DNA from: Undaria pinnatifida | Lineage: Eukaryota; Sar; Phaeophyceae; Laminariales; Alariaceae | Length of the DNA: 64,000 bases | Reading direction: 5' to 3' | NCBI GenBank assembly: GCA_012845835.1 | Contig: JABAKD010000030.1 | Span: forward strand, 4,729,416-4,793,415 | Shown here: in pieces, positions 42,101 to 50,104 of the stretch | How the letters are laid out: the number at the start of each line of letters is the position of its first letter | How positions within the stretch are numbered: the stretch's first letter is position 1 | The notes under the pieces: generated by a model | Told to the model about the DNA's origin: nothing | Seen by the model: the letters and a program-made list of their open reading frames with translations, nothing else | Databases searched by the model: none | Program-made: the position numbers and the translations under genes

Positions 42101-42772
42101 CAACAAGCTGTTTCGATAGCAACCAACGCGTTTTTCCAGCCCCCGAAGTTGTACTCGACACGCAAGCGAGTAAGAGAGCACGACATATCTTTCGCTACGA
42201 CAAGGGACTCGATTGGTATTGTTCGTACCTCCCTGCTCATGCACCACACAGCCTCTTCTCTTCACCTGCCGTGCCGCGACTCCAATGCCCCACTCGCGCA
42301 CCTCTCACCCCCCCCGCCCCCGTCCCCCTCTCCCTCCCCCCCCCCCCCTTCCCCCCCCCCCTCTCCCCGCCCCCACCTTCCCCCCCCTCCCCTCCACCCC
42401 ACCCCCCTCCCCCCCCCCTCCCTCCCTCCCCTCCCCTCCCCTCCACCCCACCCCCCTTCCCTCCCCTCTAACCCCCCTCCAACCCCCCTCCGACCCCTCC
42501 AACCCCCCCCAACGGATATGCCTCCAGTCGGGTGACGATTCAGACGAACCAGAAATCCGTTCGGACGTCCTGGCCATGGCGACTGAGTGGTTCGCTTCGT
42601 TCGAGGCTAAATTCTTCCCCTCGATGGCGGGGGGAGCTGCAGCGGTGGCGGAGGCACCGGCGGGGGGGGGAGGGAGAAGGGGGCACCGGTGGTGGGCAAC
42701 GGCAGCAATCACGGAAAATTGGAGACAAGGGACAAGGTGCTGCCGGCGCCGATCGCTCGTGTCTTGTCCGAG
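29296..42772 (+). CDS. multi-exon conserved protein of unknown function, both ends uncertain
   Basis: An exon chain I cannot name. The first three exons carry IGWVLKLMDGMYDA, SFPAFAYQHVKNRHGVMHMV and VCLDLVCNVQFYRSQNPEVE followed by VFARFLEEFYGCKELAFFL. This pattern of WxxK-x-IYDA, FPEFVYxxxxxxYGxxxLV and FxRFLEEFYDxxxLxFFLYVR is one I recall from large stramenopile proteins of unassigned role; that resemblance is memory, not a search. Later exons at 38.2-42.8 kb are long and low-complexity (poly-Gly, Cys/His repeats, a 10-residue repeat) but join in phase. The 5' end, at least one exon between 32.68 and 36.97 kb, and the 3' end are missing. It may continue into the TPR exons at 49.0-56.5 kb. 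Confidence 0.6.
29819..30520. repeat. two tandem copies of a 357-bp unit
   Basis: GAGCTCCTAATATATGATTAG at 29819 recurs as GAGCTCCTAACATATGAGTAG at 30176. Both copies carry TTCGTTCGCGCAAC, AGGTATACCTTTTTTTGGCT and GCGGCTGTTGTGCCCA in the same order. It fills the intron between exons A and B. Confidence 0.9.
30651..30776 (+). CDS. unknown gene, exon B
   Basis: A 42-codon phase 0-0 exon: GCGGAACAG|GCC to GTTCG|GTGAGA. AEEDFFNLDAGLRRHVSFPA then FAYQHVKNRHGVMHMV. The FPxFxYxxxKxRxGVxxxV pattern marks a conserved helix pair. Confidence 0.75.
30777..32562. other. intron between exons B and C, no other gene
   Basis: Occupied by the TIR element and AT-rich unique sequence. The long tract of 31.7-32.1 kb has an open frame with no recognisable domain. 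Confidence 0.55.
31181..31700 (+). mobile_element. TIR element with four 77-bp tandem units
   Basis: The 5' end resembles CGCGTGCTATAAAAGAGG and the 3' end CTCTATCGTAGCACGCGT. Internal units repeat CCATATTAAGGTATACCT and GACGGGGCTCCTTAACCC. Member of the family at 174, 46361, 54133 and 55019. Confidence 0.8.
32563..32678 (+). CDS. unknown gene, exon C
   Basis: Begins in phase 0 at CCGCCCAG|GTA and ends in phase 2 at TTCCT|GTGAGT. VCLDLVCNVQFYRSQNPEVE and VFARFLEEFYGCKELAFFL. The strongest conserved-looking exon of this gene. No longer open frame covers it, so it is easily missed. The partner that supplies the next base was not found. Confidence 0.8.
32745..32945. repeat. fold-back repeat with CGGGT-rich centre
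   Basis: Starts GGTTTTCGCGGCTCATGACC and ends ACCCGTGAAAAGCCATGG, an imperfect inverted repeat around GGGTCGGGTCGGGTC. The same ends occur at 21115 and 26100. Confidence 0.7.
33612..33766. repeat. two-copy direct repeat, about 100-bp period
   Basis: CACGCGAGGAGCTCTTCG...ATCGATGCAC recurs as CGCGTGAGAAGCTCTCTG...ATCGATGCAC. Confidence 0.7.
34825..35093 (+). repeat. 5' LTR of the TRIM
   Basis: TG...CA ends. Contains a perfect 11-bp hairpin with a 4-base loop at 34931-34956 (AGATCGGAGGC arm). Orientation is inferred from the primer-like motif at its right edge. Confidence 0.93.
35335..35603 (+). repeat. 3' LTR of the TRIM
   Basis: An exact copy, by eye, of 34825-35093, including the hairpin (35441-35466). 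Confidence 0.93.
35815..36150 (-). repeat. dispersed repeat, fullest copy, GCTTCGCGCTTGG family
   Basis: About 330 bases: GTACTCGATATTCATGCATG at one end, through AAGCGCGAAGCGCCGTGAGG, to TACCGGAAA/CTCTGGAAGTGGCC-type blocks and a G run. It begins about 210 bases from the TRIM. Confidence 0.82.
36971..37084 (+). CDS. unknown gene, exon D
   Basis: A 38-codon segment after GCGACACCAG: VWMTLPDCVRAAKEVFSDKA then SLHFRDLIATVEIQ. It would need a GC donor (CAG|GCGAGA) to join exon E in phase 0, and it does not fit exon C directly, so one exon is missing between them. Confidence 0.55.
37231..37712. repeat. GGGT array, strand-asymmetric
   Basis: About 480 bases of GGGT/GGTGGGTAGGTGGG. All G on the plus strand, so the plus strand could form G-quadruplexes. 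The long minus-strand PTHPPTHP frames are artefacts. Confidence 0.97.
38158..38706 (+). CDS. unknown gene, exon E with poly-Gly
   Basis: 183 codons, phase 0-0, from AAACCAG|ATG to GCGTTG|GTGAGT. KRRISLSDFLYLAMVCF looks structured; the rest is Ser/Arg-rich with a (GGT)n-encoded poly-Gly at 38332-38362. Confidence 0.55.
38332..38362. repeat. GGT trinucleotide run inside exon E
   Basis: Ten GGT units encoding poly-Gly in the frame used by exon E. Confidence 0.9.
39009..39174. repeat. CAA microsatellite
   Basis: About 55 CAA/CAG/CGG units in the intron between exons E and F. Confidence 0.97.
39676..40510 (+). CDS. unknown gene, exon F with Cys/His repeats
   Basis: Starts phase 0 after GCATGTCGAG, ends phase 1 at CTAAAG|GTGCGT. 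An acidic ENEDENEEAG tract, then four 23-24 residue repeats at about 40.17-40.42 kb with the cores CFAHAGGG, CSVHAGGG, CFAHGGNG and CCVHAGDS. The open frame of 278 codons is long for a non-coding intron here. Confidence 0.5.
40943..41613 (+). CDS. unknown gene, exon G with 10-residue repeats
   Basis: Starts phase 1 after GTTCGACAG, matching exon F, and ends phase 0 at GACTGAT|GTGAGA. A basic stretch SALRRHASARNASSFFPA, then tandem SVEQDPVGYS repeats encoded by a 30-bp minisatellite at 41258-41440. Confidence 0.5.
41258..41440 (+). repeat. 30-bp minisatellite in coding frame
   Basis: Six units of the type CCGTTGAACAAGATCCCGTT + GGATACTCAT. The first three are identical and later ones diverge. 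Confidence 0.95.
42528..42772 (+). CDS. unknown gene, exon H with a G run that splits the frame
   Basis: Starts phase 0 after TGCCTCCAG: SGDDSDEPEIRSDVLAMATE then WFASFEAKFFPSM. After the G run at 42661-42672 the more protein-like reading lies in another frame (LETRDKVLPAPIARVLSE before GAG|GTAAGG). A homopolymer length error or true frameshift at the G run is possible. Confidence 0.5.
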
Positions 42773-42849
42773 GTAAGGTACGAGATGTGGAGGCGTTATT
42801 ATGCTAGGAGGCATGTTATGATACGGGTATACCTGGTATATACATATAC

Positions 42850-43440
42850 ATACAACTCTTTGGTCATTTTGTTCTGACTGGTGACGCAGGAAAAAAAAGC
42901 CTCCCAACATCGTTGAAAAACCATTGATATTTACAGTATGCATACATATATATGCATCACATTTTGGTCATTTTGTTCTGACTGGTGACCTGGGAAAAAA
43001 AAAGCCTCCTAACATCGTTGGAAAAACATTGGTATATACAGTATGCATACATATATATGTATCACGTTTTGGTCATTTTTGTTCTGACTGGTGACGCGGG
43101 AAGAAAAAAAAAAAGCCTCCCGACATCGTTGGAAAACCATTGGTATTTACAGCATGCATACATATATATATGTATCACATTTTGGTCATTTTTGTTCTGA
43201 CTGGTGACGCGGGGAAAAAAAGAAAAAAAAAAGGCTCCCAACATCGTTGGAAAACCATTGGTATTTACAGCATTATTGGAGGGATATTATGATAGGGGTA
43301 TGCCTACATACTATTAATAGTATGAAACAGTTTCTTATTCTTTTTTATTTTCATTGACTGGTGACGCGGGAAAAAAAAAAGACAAAAAGCTTCCTAACAT
43401 CGTTGGAAAACCATTGGTATTTACAGTATTATTGGAGGGC
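42850..43440. repeat. tandem array of roughly 116-bp units
   Basis: About five units, each with GCATACATATATATGTATCA, TTTTGGTCATTTTTGTTCTG, ACTGGTGACGCGGG, an A run and CATCGTTGGAAAACCATTGG. It abuts the SINE copy at 43440. Confidence 0.92.
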
Positions 43441-43713
43441 TTCTGGACCAGCCGTGGTCACAGGTGTCGTCCCTTCTTCCCCCCGGTTCTTGTCTTCAAT
43501 TTTTATCGCGCATAGGGTTCAGCAATCCCACTGCTCGTCGACTTTTCGTCGAGTGTTGCTAACTCATGCTCTCGCGCTTTCCGCAAGTCAATTTGTGCAC
43601 AAGGAAAAGTCCCAACGAATTTATATGAGATGATGCACTCGGCGGGGCTCGAACTCACGAAACTGTCCTATACCAGGCTCGAGGATAACCTGATACGCCA
43701 CCGGGGCGACCGG
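43440..43713 (-). mobile_element. tRNA-like SINE, copy 2
   Basis: Reverse complement of 1141-1414, same length. On the minus strand it has the TGGCGTATCAGG A-box and GAGTTCGAGCCCC B-box, and the opposite end CCTTGGTCACAGGTG / CCGTGGTCACAGGTG is shared. Confidence 0.78.
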
Positions 43714-44009
43714 CTATTCATCCCACGAGAGGGTCGGTTTAGCTCTCCTCAAGTGCAATGTGTGAAGAAAATTCCGGTGGTGTGCATTAGTGTGCATTTC
43801 GATAACTTTTTTTGTAGCGTATTTTGTGTTTTTAGGACTACGATATATATATATGGTGCATAAAAAGAAGTGTTTGGGCAGAGTGATTCCGCGACGAGAG
43901 CGGAGGTACCCTTGGAAGGCAATGGTTTTTCCGGGTGTGAGATGTTGAGAGCTGCCTCCGCATGGTTAGGGAGCTCAGAAGCAACTTCTGCCGCATCCCT
44001 ACCGGGGGT

Positions 44010-44680
44010 CTAGACTGATTCTTACTACGATAGCCCCCCCCGCAAAAAACAAGCGGTTTTCTTTAACGAACGTTTTCATGGCTGCTCGATACAAGGAAGG
44101 ATACCATTGGGAAACAAAAGTATCCACACATTTTCTTGTATGTATGCACAAAGGTCTAACGATCGACACGACGTCGGGGTGTCGAGGGACACCGTATTTC
44201 GGGCGAGATGCGACCGCGGGAGCTGGTTTTGAAACCGGCGATTTCGTTGAAAGAAAAAGTCGGGGTGGGCTACCGTAGTAAGACTCTAAACCGTGGGATG
44301 ACTCTGGAGGGGTTTCTTCACACCAAGTGATCATTTTTTTTGTCGCGAATATTAGTAGTATTCTTTGTGTACCTAGGGGGTCGTTCCACGGTAGCCCCCC
44401 CCCTCCCCCCCCTCCCATGTTTTCTCCATCTCTTCTTTGAAAAAGTAGCCGGTTTTCAAAACCAGCTCCAGGCCGTACGCATCTCCTGAAAATGCGGTGG
44501 CCCCTGCCTCGCCGACGTCATCGTTCGACAGCCGTCTGCAAACAAGAAAATACGTTAAGGGTGTTTATTTTTTATTGTAGCATCCTTTTCTCGTGTCGAG
44601 GAGCCATGAAACGTCCGCTAAAGAAAATCGCTGGTTTTCCCTTGGGGAGGGGGGGGGGGGCTAGCGTAGAATCAGTCTAG
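44010..44680. mobile_element. MITE-like element with long inverted ends
   Basis: A perfect 13-bp terminal inverted repeat, CTAGACTGATTCT at 44010-44022 and its complement at 44668-44680. The inverted similarity extends about 100 bases inwards (a C or G run, then CGGTTTTCTTTAACGAACG against CGTCCGCTAAAGAAAATCG). No transposase. Related ends occur at 49470-49530 and 59963-60440. Confidence 0.82.
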
Positions 44681-45415
44681 GCCATGGAATGTGCCGCATC
44701 GGTTGCGTGCACTTTCCTTTTTCTCAAAAAAAAAACATTTTTTTTTGTTTGTTTCGGGCGAGGGTGAGTAGGTGTATAATGCTCCTCATGTGAGGATGGA
44801 ATCCTCAGACGAACACAACAAATACAACAATACAACAAAATGGGCACAACTCTATCGGTAGCACGTGTCTAAAGATTCTTTCCCAGAGCGTGGGCTAGTG
44901 TCATGGGTATCCCCCCTCTCTCGTCGCGGCGCTATGCTTTACAGCTGTAGTCCCCTTGTAGGTGCCGTTAGCCGACTAACTGACTTATGTCGGCAAGTCG
45001 GCTGGCGAAGCCAGCTGATGGCCAGACGGAAGGCTTGCAAGCGAGCCTGAGTAGCTATTTACCCCCAGTTGGGGGGGGGGGGGCGCCTAAAAAGGAAGAA
45101 AAGTGCATCCCGCATTAAGCAACTCTTCCTACAAGCACGAAAACCAAAATAAGTCGGATAGTCGGCACCTTCGGGAATCGACGGACTGACTATTAGTCCG
45201 GCTAACAACTAGTTGGCGACTGAATATCGCGCCGACTCGCGGCCTCTAGCAACCCGACGAAGAAAATCCCCCATGGTGATCTAGGTGTATCAACCAAAAA
45301 AAAAAAAGGGAGAGAGTTCATTTTTTTGTAGAAACGGAAATGACACCTCCGACGGGCATAGGGCTTAAGGTAAGGCAGCCCTTGCCATTCTCAGACCAAA
45401 GCTACGGGTAGACCG

Positions 45416-45461
45416 GGGGGGGGCGGGGGCGGGGGGGCGGGGGGGGCGGGGTGGGAGGGGG

Positions 45462-45499
<38 letters not shown>

Positions 45500-45728
45500 T
45501 TCCCTTTCAGATCCTTTTTTCTTTTTCAGTGGCTCGTGGCCACTCGCCCGAGTGACCCCCCCCTGTTCAGTGGCTGTTTTACCTTTTCTGAACAGGGGGG
45601 GTTAGCTATGCTGCGCCAAAGAGTCATCGCCTACACGTAGCGTGTTTTTCTCGGTGAAGGGCAGAACCGCACGTGCCGAGTATGACAGTCAAGACCCGGC
45701 CGGTAGCGAAAAGTTGGGGGTACCCGCG

Positions 45729-45772
<44 letters not shown>
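45416..45772. repeat. G run and C run flanking a nested hairpin
   Basis: A G-rich tract ending in a pure G run (45416-45500) is followed about 230 bases later by a C run of about 40 (45731-45772). Between them is an inverted repeat, CCCCCCCCTGTTCAG at 45556-45570 and CTGAACAGGGGGGG at 45588-45601. The run lengths may be assembly-limited. Confidence 0.85.
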
Positions 45773-45773
<1 letters not shown>

Positions 45774-46360
45774 CCGTAGCCTTGCCAAAACATGTGCCGC
45801 CTCTTCTGTTGCAGCACACTTCGCCGAAACCAGCGCTCTTATGTACGCATTGCTCTCTGCCTGCAGCGGGAAAAATGCGCAGCTTTCAGTGTAGGCGGGA
45901 CGTGTCGGTTTTATGGCCCGCTCTTGAGTCCCGAATGAATGCCCTTATATCCTGGGCGCCCTTAAATAGGGATACCAAAAAAAAACGTTCCAACCTCTTA
46001 CTTGTTGCTGTACCGCTATGTACAAAAAGGGGTGCTCGATATCATATGTACGTGCGCACGCTTGATATATTCAGGGACGGGGGGCGATGCGCGCCCCTCC
46101 ATGGCGTGAGGAGAGTCAAACACAAGGCGATCGGACCAAGGCGGTGGTATAAATACAGCAGCAGTAGTAGTGGGGGGGGGACTCTCAAAAACTGTGCCGG
46201 TACGTGCGCCACCAGCCCGGCACATCTGACATATATACCGGCCGTTTCAAACAGGGCGCCGGCGCTATCGGGAGCTAGCGCTGCTGCTTGGAATTACTTA
46301 CAAGCAGTGGGTTCCAGCTGAGCCAAGCGATTCTTTCACCGGCACCCCGGGGGTTGTTGA

Positions 46361-46799
46361 CATATGATAGAGGTATACCTTTTTTTGGCGAAATTGGAAT
46401 ACCTTTTTCTGGCGAAAATGGTATACCTTTTTTTGGCGAAAGTGGAATACCTTTTTTTGGCGAAAATGGAATACCTTTTTTTGGCGAAAATGGAAGTTTC
46501 TAAGCGACGGGGCTCCTTAATTTAAGCCAAAATCGTCGCAAGTCGTATTATAGGACATTTTCTTTTTTTAGTTTTTCGTCTGCAAATGGACTCTCGTTTG
46601 TGTATATATGCTCGGGCCGTCGGATTCTTCGTGTCCGGTCCTCAGCAGTTTTTTTTTTTTGTGTTTCTCCCGAGAATCAGTTTTTTGGTGGGGCTAAGAA
46701 GGGCATTGTCTTTTAACCCTCCTCCGAAAAAAAGTGAGGGAGGTAGATGCCTCAGAAAAAAAAAGCAAGTGGTGCAACCCTCTATCGTAGAACGCGTTT
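46361..46799 (+). mobile_element. TIR element with short internal repeats
   Basis: Same family as 31181-31700: GAGGTATACC at the left, CTCTATCGTAGAACGCGTTT at the right. The internal tandem here is a 25-base unit GGAATACCTTTTTTTGGCGAAAAT-type (about five copies) instead of the 77-bp unit. Confidence 0.78.
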
Positions 46800-48179
46800 G
46801 ACTTTTTCAAATACGTCACGGAACAAAACAATACTTGTAAGGCAATTTTTCTTTTTTTTTGGGGGGGGAGGGCGCAGCACAGCGTAGCTTACCATTCCAA
46901 TCTCGGATCCATATCGCCAGGTCTTGAAAAAAAAACACGAAAGGGTTAAGATCGCGAAAAGGGACACACGGGGATCACTCGCGCAAGCGACGCCCCCCAA
47001 GCCACCGCAGATAAGGGCCTGGAAAGTGACCCCTCACCTATATGGCCGCAGACGCGTGCTATTGTGTGCAATAGAGGTTATAGCGCTTTTTCGGCGGGAA
47101 AAAAACGACAACTGTTTTTTTTCTGAAAGACGAGGGTCTGTAATGGAGTGTCTTCCGTAGAAGAATAGCTTATAGATTCGACGCGAAACCATGTCATGGT
47201 TGAGGTGAAACCACGTGATATTAGATGTCACATTCACGTGAAGGCACATCATAGATGGGCGATAAATGCAGGTGACGATCTGATGGGACAAGCAGGACGC
47301 CCCTCATCTCATTACCCTGCACTATCCCGCGCTACCCCGTGCCCTACCCTACCCAGCTAGCCCTGACATGTCTGTGTTTTAGTACTCTGTGTAAGGAAGC
47401 AATACATAATAAGCTTTGAGCCTAGCCAGCGAGCCATGAGGAGAGACTTCCAAAGATACCGGGACCTATGACTGGCACGCTTCCCAACACACCGACCACC
47501 AACCACGCATGCCCCACTCGGAGTACTGTCATACTCTCTTCCCTCCTTAACCCAATTTATTTGTTTATTTTTGTCCGAAGGTTGTTATTATCATTATTCA
47601 TGTTTTTTTCTTTTCAAGCAAAAAGTTTTTCTTCAATTTGGGGTATACCTAGGCCATGGATAATGTTGTTTTTTTCTTCATCGGGTTTCAACTCTCAGTT
47701 TACTCAAGCACAAAAACCAGCACAAAAATCACAACAACAACAACAGCTTTTGGGTGCGGAAGGAGTCTGTCTCCTAAGAAAAAATCACGAATACAATACC
47801 TGGCCCCCCGCAGCTGCCGGCCAGCTACTAGCAACAGCACGACTGTCTGCTCGCGTGTTCTACCAGTTCTGCCAGCACCGCCCCGTGCAATATATATCCC
47901 CTTCGTATACCCGCTAACAACACGATCCACCAGAACTGTCACACCGATACAATCACTGCCGGCCTTCTTCAACAACCATACAGAGTTTTTGACCAAAACG
48001 CCTCCGAAATCCTCTCTCTCTCTCGAAACAAAAGCCAAATTATTCTTCTTGGTTGGGTTCTTTACCTCTAATAATTCTCTCACTCTAATATGTGTAGAGC
48101 TACTCAACTAAAGGGAGAAGTCTCCTCGGAAAATGAATAAATAATGGTGCACCCCTCTGCCGCAGCATGTGCCATCAGC

Positions 48180-48420
48180 CCAATATACCGGCACTGTTCA
48201 GGGCACCGGCACTCTTGGACCGGCACTATTCAGGGCACCCGCCCTATTCTGGGCACGGGCACTATTGACCGACACTGTTCAGGGCGCCGGCACTATTGGC
48301 CGGCACTATTGGCCGGCACTATTCAGGGCACCGGCACTATTGACCGGCACTATTCAGGGCATCCGCACTATTGACCGGCGCTGTTCAGGGCACCGGCACT
48401 ACTGGCAATAGGGTTAGCAT
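48180..48420. repeat. minisatellite of GGCACTATTGACC and TTCAGGGCACC blocks
   Basis: About ten units combining ACCGGCACTATT with CAGGGCACC. Built from the same GGCACT core as the GTGCCGGT family. Confidence 0.9.
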
Positions 48421-48775
48421 TACTGACAGAGAGTTCCAGTCGTGCCGAGCGATTTTTGACCGGCACCATAGAGAGCAGTTGCGCTATTCAACCGGCACTA
48501 TATTGAGAGCCAGGCCCCCCACTTCTTTGCTGGCATCCCCCCCAAGACGAGGAGCGTGTCGCCTTCGAAGGGAAAAAAACGCGAACGGGATATGGCAGGC
48601 ACCGTGTAACACGTCGCCTCTCCTAGTCGCCTAAAAGACTGACTGACTGCCTGACTGACAGACTGACCGACTGACTGACCGACTGACTGACCGATGGAAG
48701 ATAGGAGGCCTTTGTGACGATCGATGCCCGCCGCCCCATGTCGTCACCCCGTCACACTAAAATGCTGTCGCCCGA

Positions 48776-48882
48776 TCACGCAGGAAAAATGGTTCATGTC
48801 ACCCCGACGCGTCCAAAATCACTGTCCGAACTCGCAGGAAATGGTTCGGGTCCTAGCGCTCCGCCGTCGAGACTTACTGTAG
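48776..48882 (+). pseudogene. partial copies of TPR exon 1 start
   Basis: CTCGCAG|GAAATGGTTCGGGTCCTAGC at 48835 copies the acceptor and first 12 codons of the exon at 49017, then reaches a stop (CTGTAG). A shorter echo GCAGGAAAAATGGTTCATG is at 48780. Confidence 0.8.
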
Positions 48883-49016
48883 GCGAAATGCCGCCGTTGA
48901 CGCGTTGCGTCTCCCGGCGCGCCAAAACAAAATATTGACTGACGTGGGAGGTAAGCCTCGTGTGACGATGCACACCTTCGCGTGTCGCTTTTCTCGTCAC
49001 ACGAACGTTATCGCAG

Positions 49017-49124
49017 GAAATGGTACGTGTTCTAGCGCTCCACCGTCGAGACCTAGACACCGTCGCGCACCTCTCGCCGCAGCTCCTTCCCGACGCCATC
49101 GCGAAGGCCTTTTCTGTGCTTGAG
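49017..49124 (+). CDS. TPR gene, exon 1 seen
   Basis: 36 codons, phase 0-0, TATCGCAG|GAA to CTTGAG|GTGAGC: EMVRVLALHRRDLDTVAHLS then PQLLPDAIAKAFSVLE. It is the only intact copy of a sequence whose 5' or 3' part is repeated at 48835, 50274 and 50479. Confidence 0.7.
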
Positions 49125-50058
49125 GTGAGCCAGAGACTGATTCCACGATGAATGTCCCCCCCCCAACCAGGCCACAAGGCAACTACGTAGTACTCCCATT
49201 ACTGTCTCTGGAAGCGGCCATGCCAGAAATGACACTCACTCGTTGCAGCTGTCATCCATATGCATGTCCGCCTCACAAGCGGTTCTTGGTAGGAATGAAG
49301 CTCACCCTTCATGCGACTCACCGAACACCTCACGGCGGCGTTTCGCGCTTGGTGCAAGCAATGCCTGCCTGGTCGGTGAAAACCCGACATGCTCCGTCCC
49401 GACAATGTCGGGGTGCGAGGGTCTATGGCCATACGACTACGACCATGCATGAACATCGAGTACAGCCAAAAACAGCGATTTTCTTGAAGGAACGTTTTAC
49501 GGCTGCTCGAAACGAGGAGGGATGCTAGATGAAAAAAAACGTCTTCATGTCTCTTCTCGTTTGTTAAAGGACCATCGAACGATGGCGTCGGCGGGGTGGT
49601 AAGGGGCACCGTACTGCAGGAGATGGTTTCAAAACCGGTATCATAGGAGCTGGTTTCAAAACCGGCGATTCCGTTAACCCCTTTACAACTGGAAACCCGT
49701 GTTTGGGGACAAAATTACTTGGCTTTAGTATAGGAAGGGGTTCGGGGGCTCTAAAGGGGTTAAAGAGGAGTTGAGGGGGTTACCGTAGAACGATTATTGT
49801 ACTTACTACTGTACTACTACTACTACCACTACTATCACGACTACCACTACTACCACTACTACTATACTACTACTACTACTACTACTACTACTACCACGAC
49901 TACCACTACTACCACTACTACTATACTACTACTACTACTACTACTAAGAACTACTACTACTACTACTACTACTACTAAGAACTACTATACTACTACTGCT
50001 ACTACCACGACTACCACTACTACCACTACTAATACTACTACTACTACTACCACTACTA

Positions 50059-50104
<46 letters not shown>

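Larger units (their letters stand above)
42773..49016. other. no exon recognised; repeats
   Basis: Holds the 116-bp array, SINE copy, MITE, G/C-run palindrome, TIR element at 46.4 kb and GGCACT minisatellite. If the gene at 29-43 kb and the TPR exons are one gene this is its intron; otherwise it is intergenic. Confidence 0.5.

Noticed and set aside
45790-45893. Exon-like segment AHFAETSALMYALLSACSGK after TTCTGTTGCAG
   Set aside because: A good acceptor, but the phase fits neither the exon at 42.5 kb nor that at 49.0 kb and the donor (TCA|GTGTAG) is weak.
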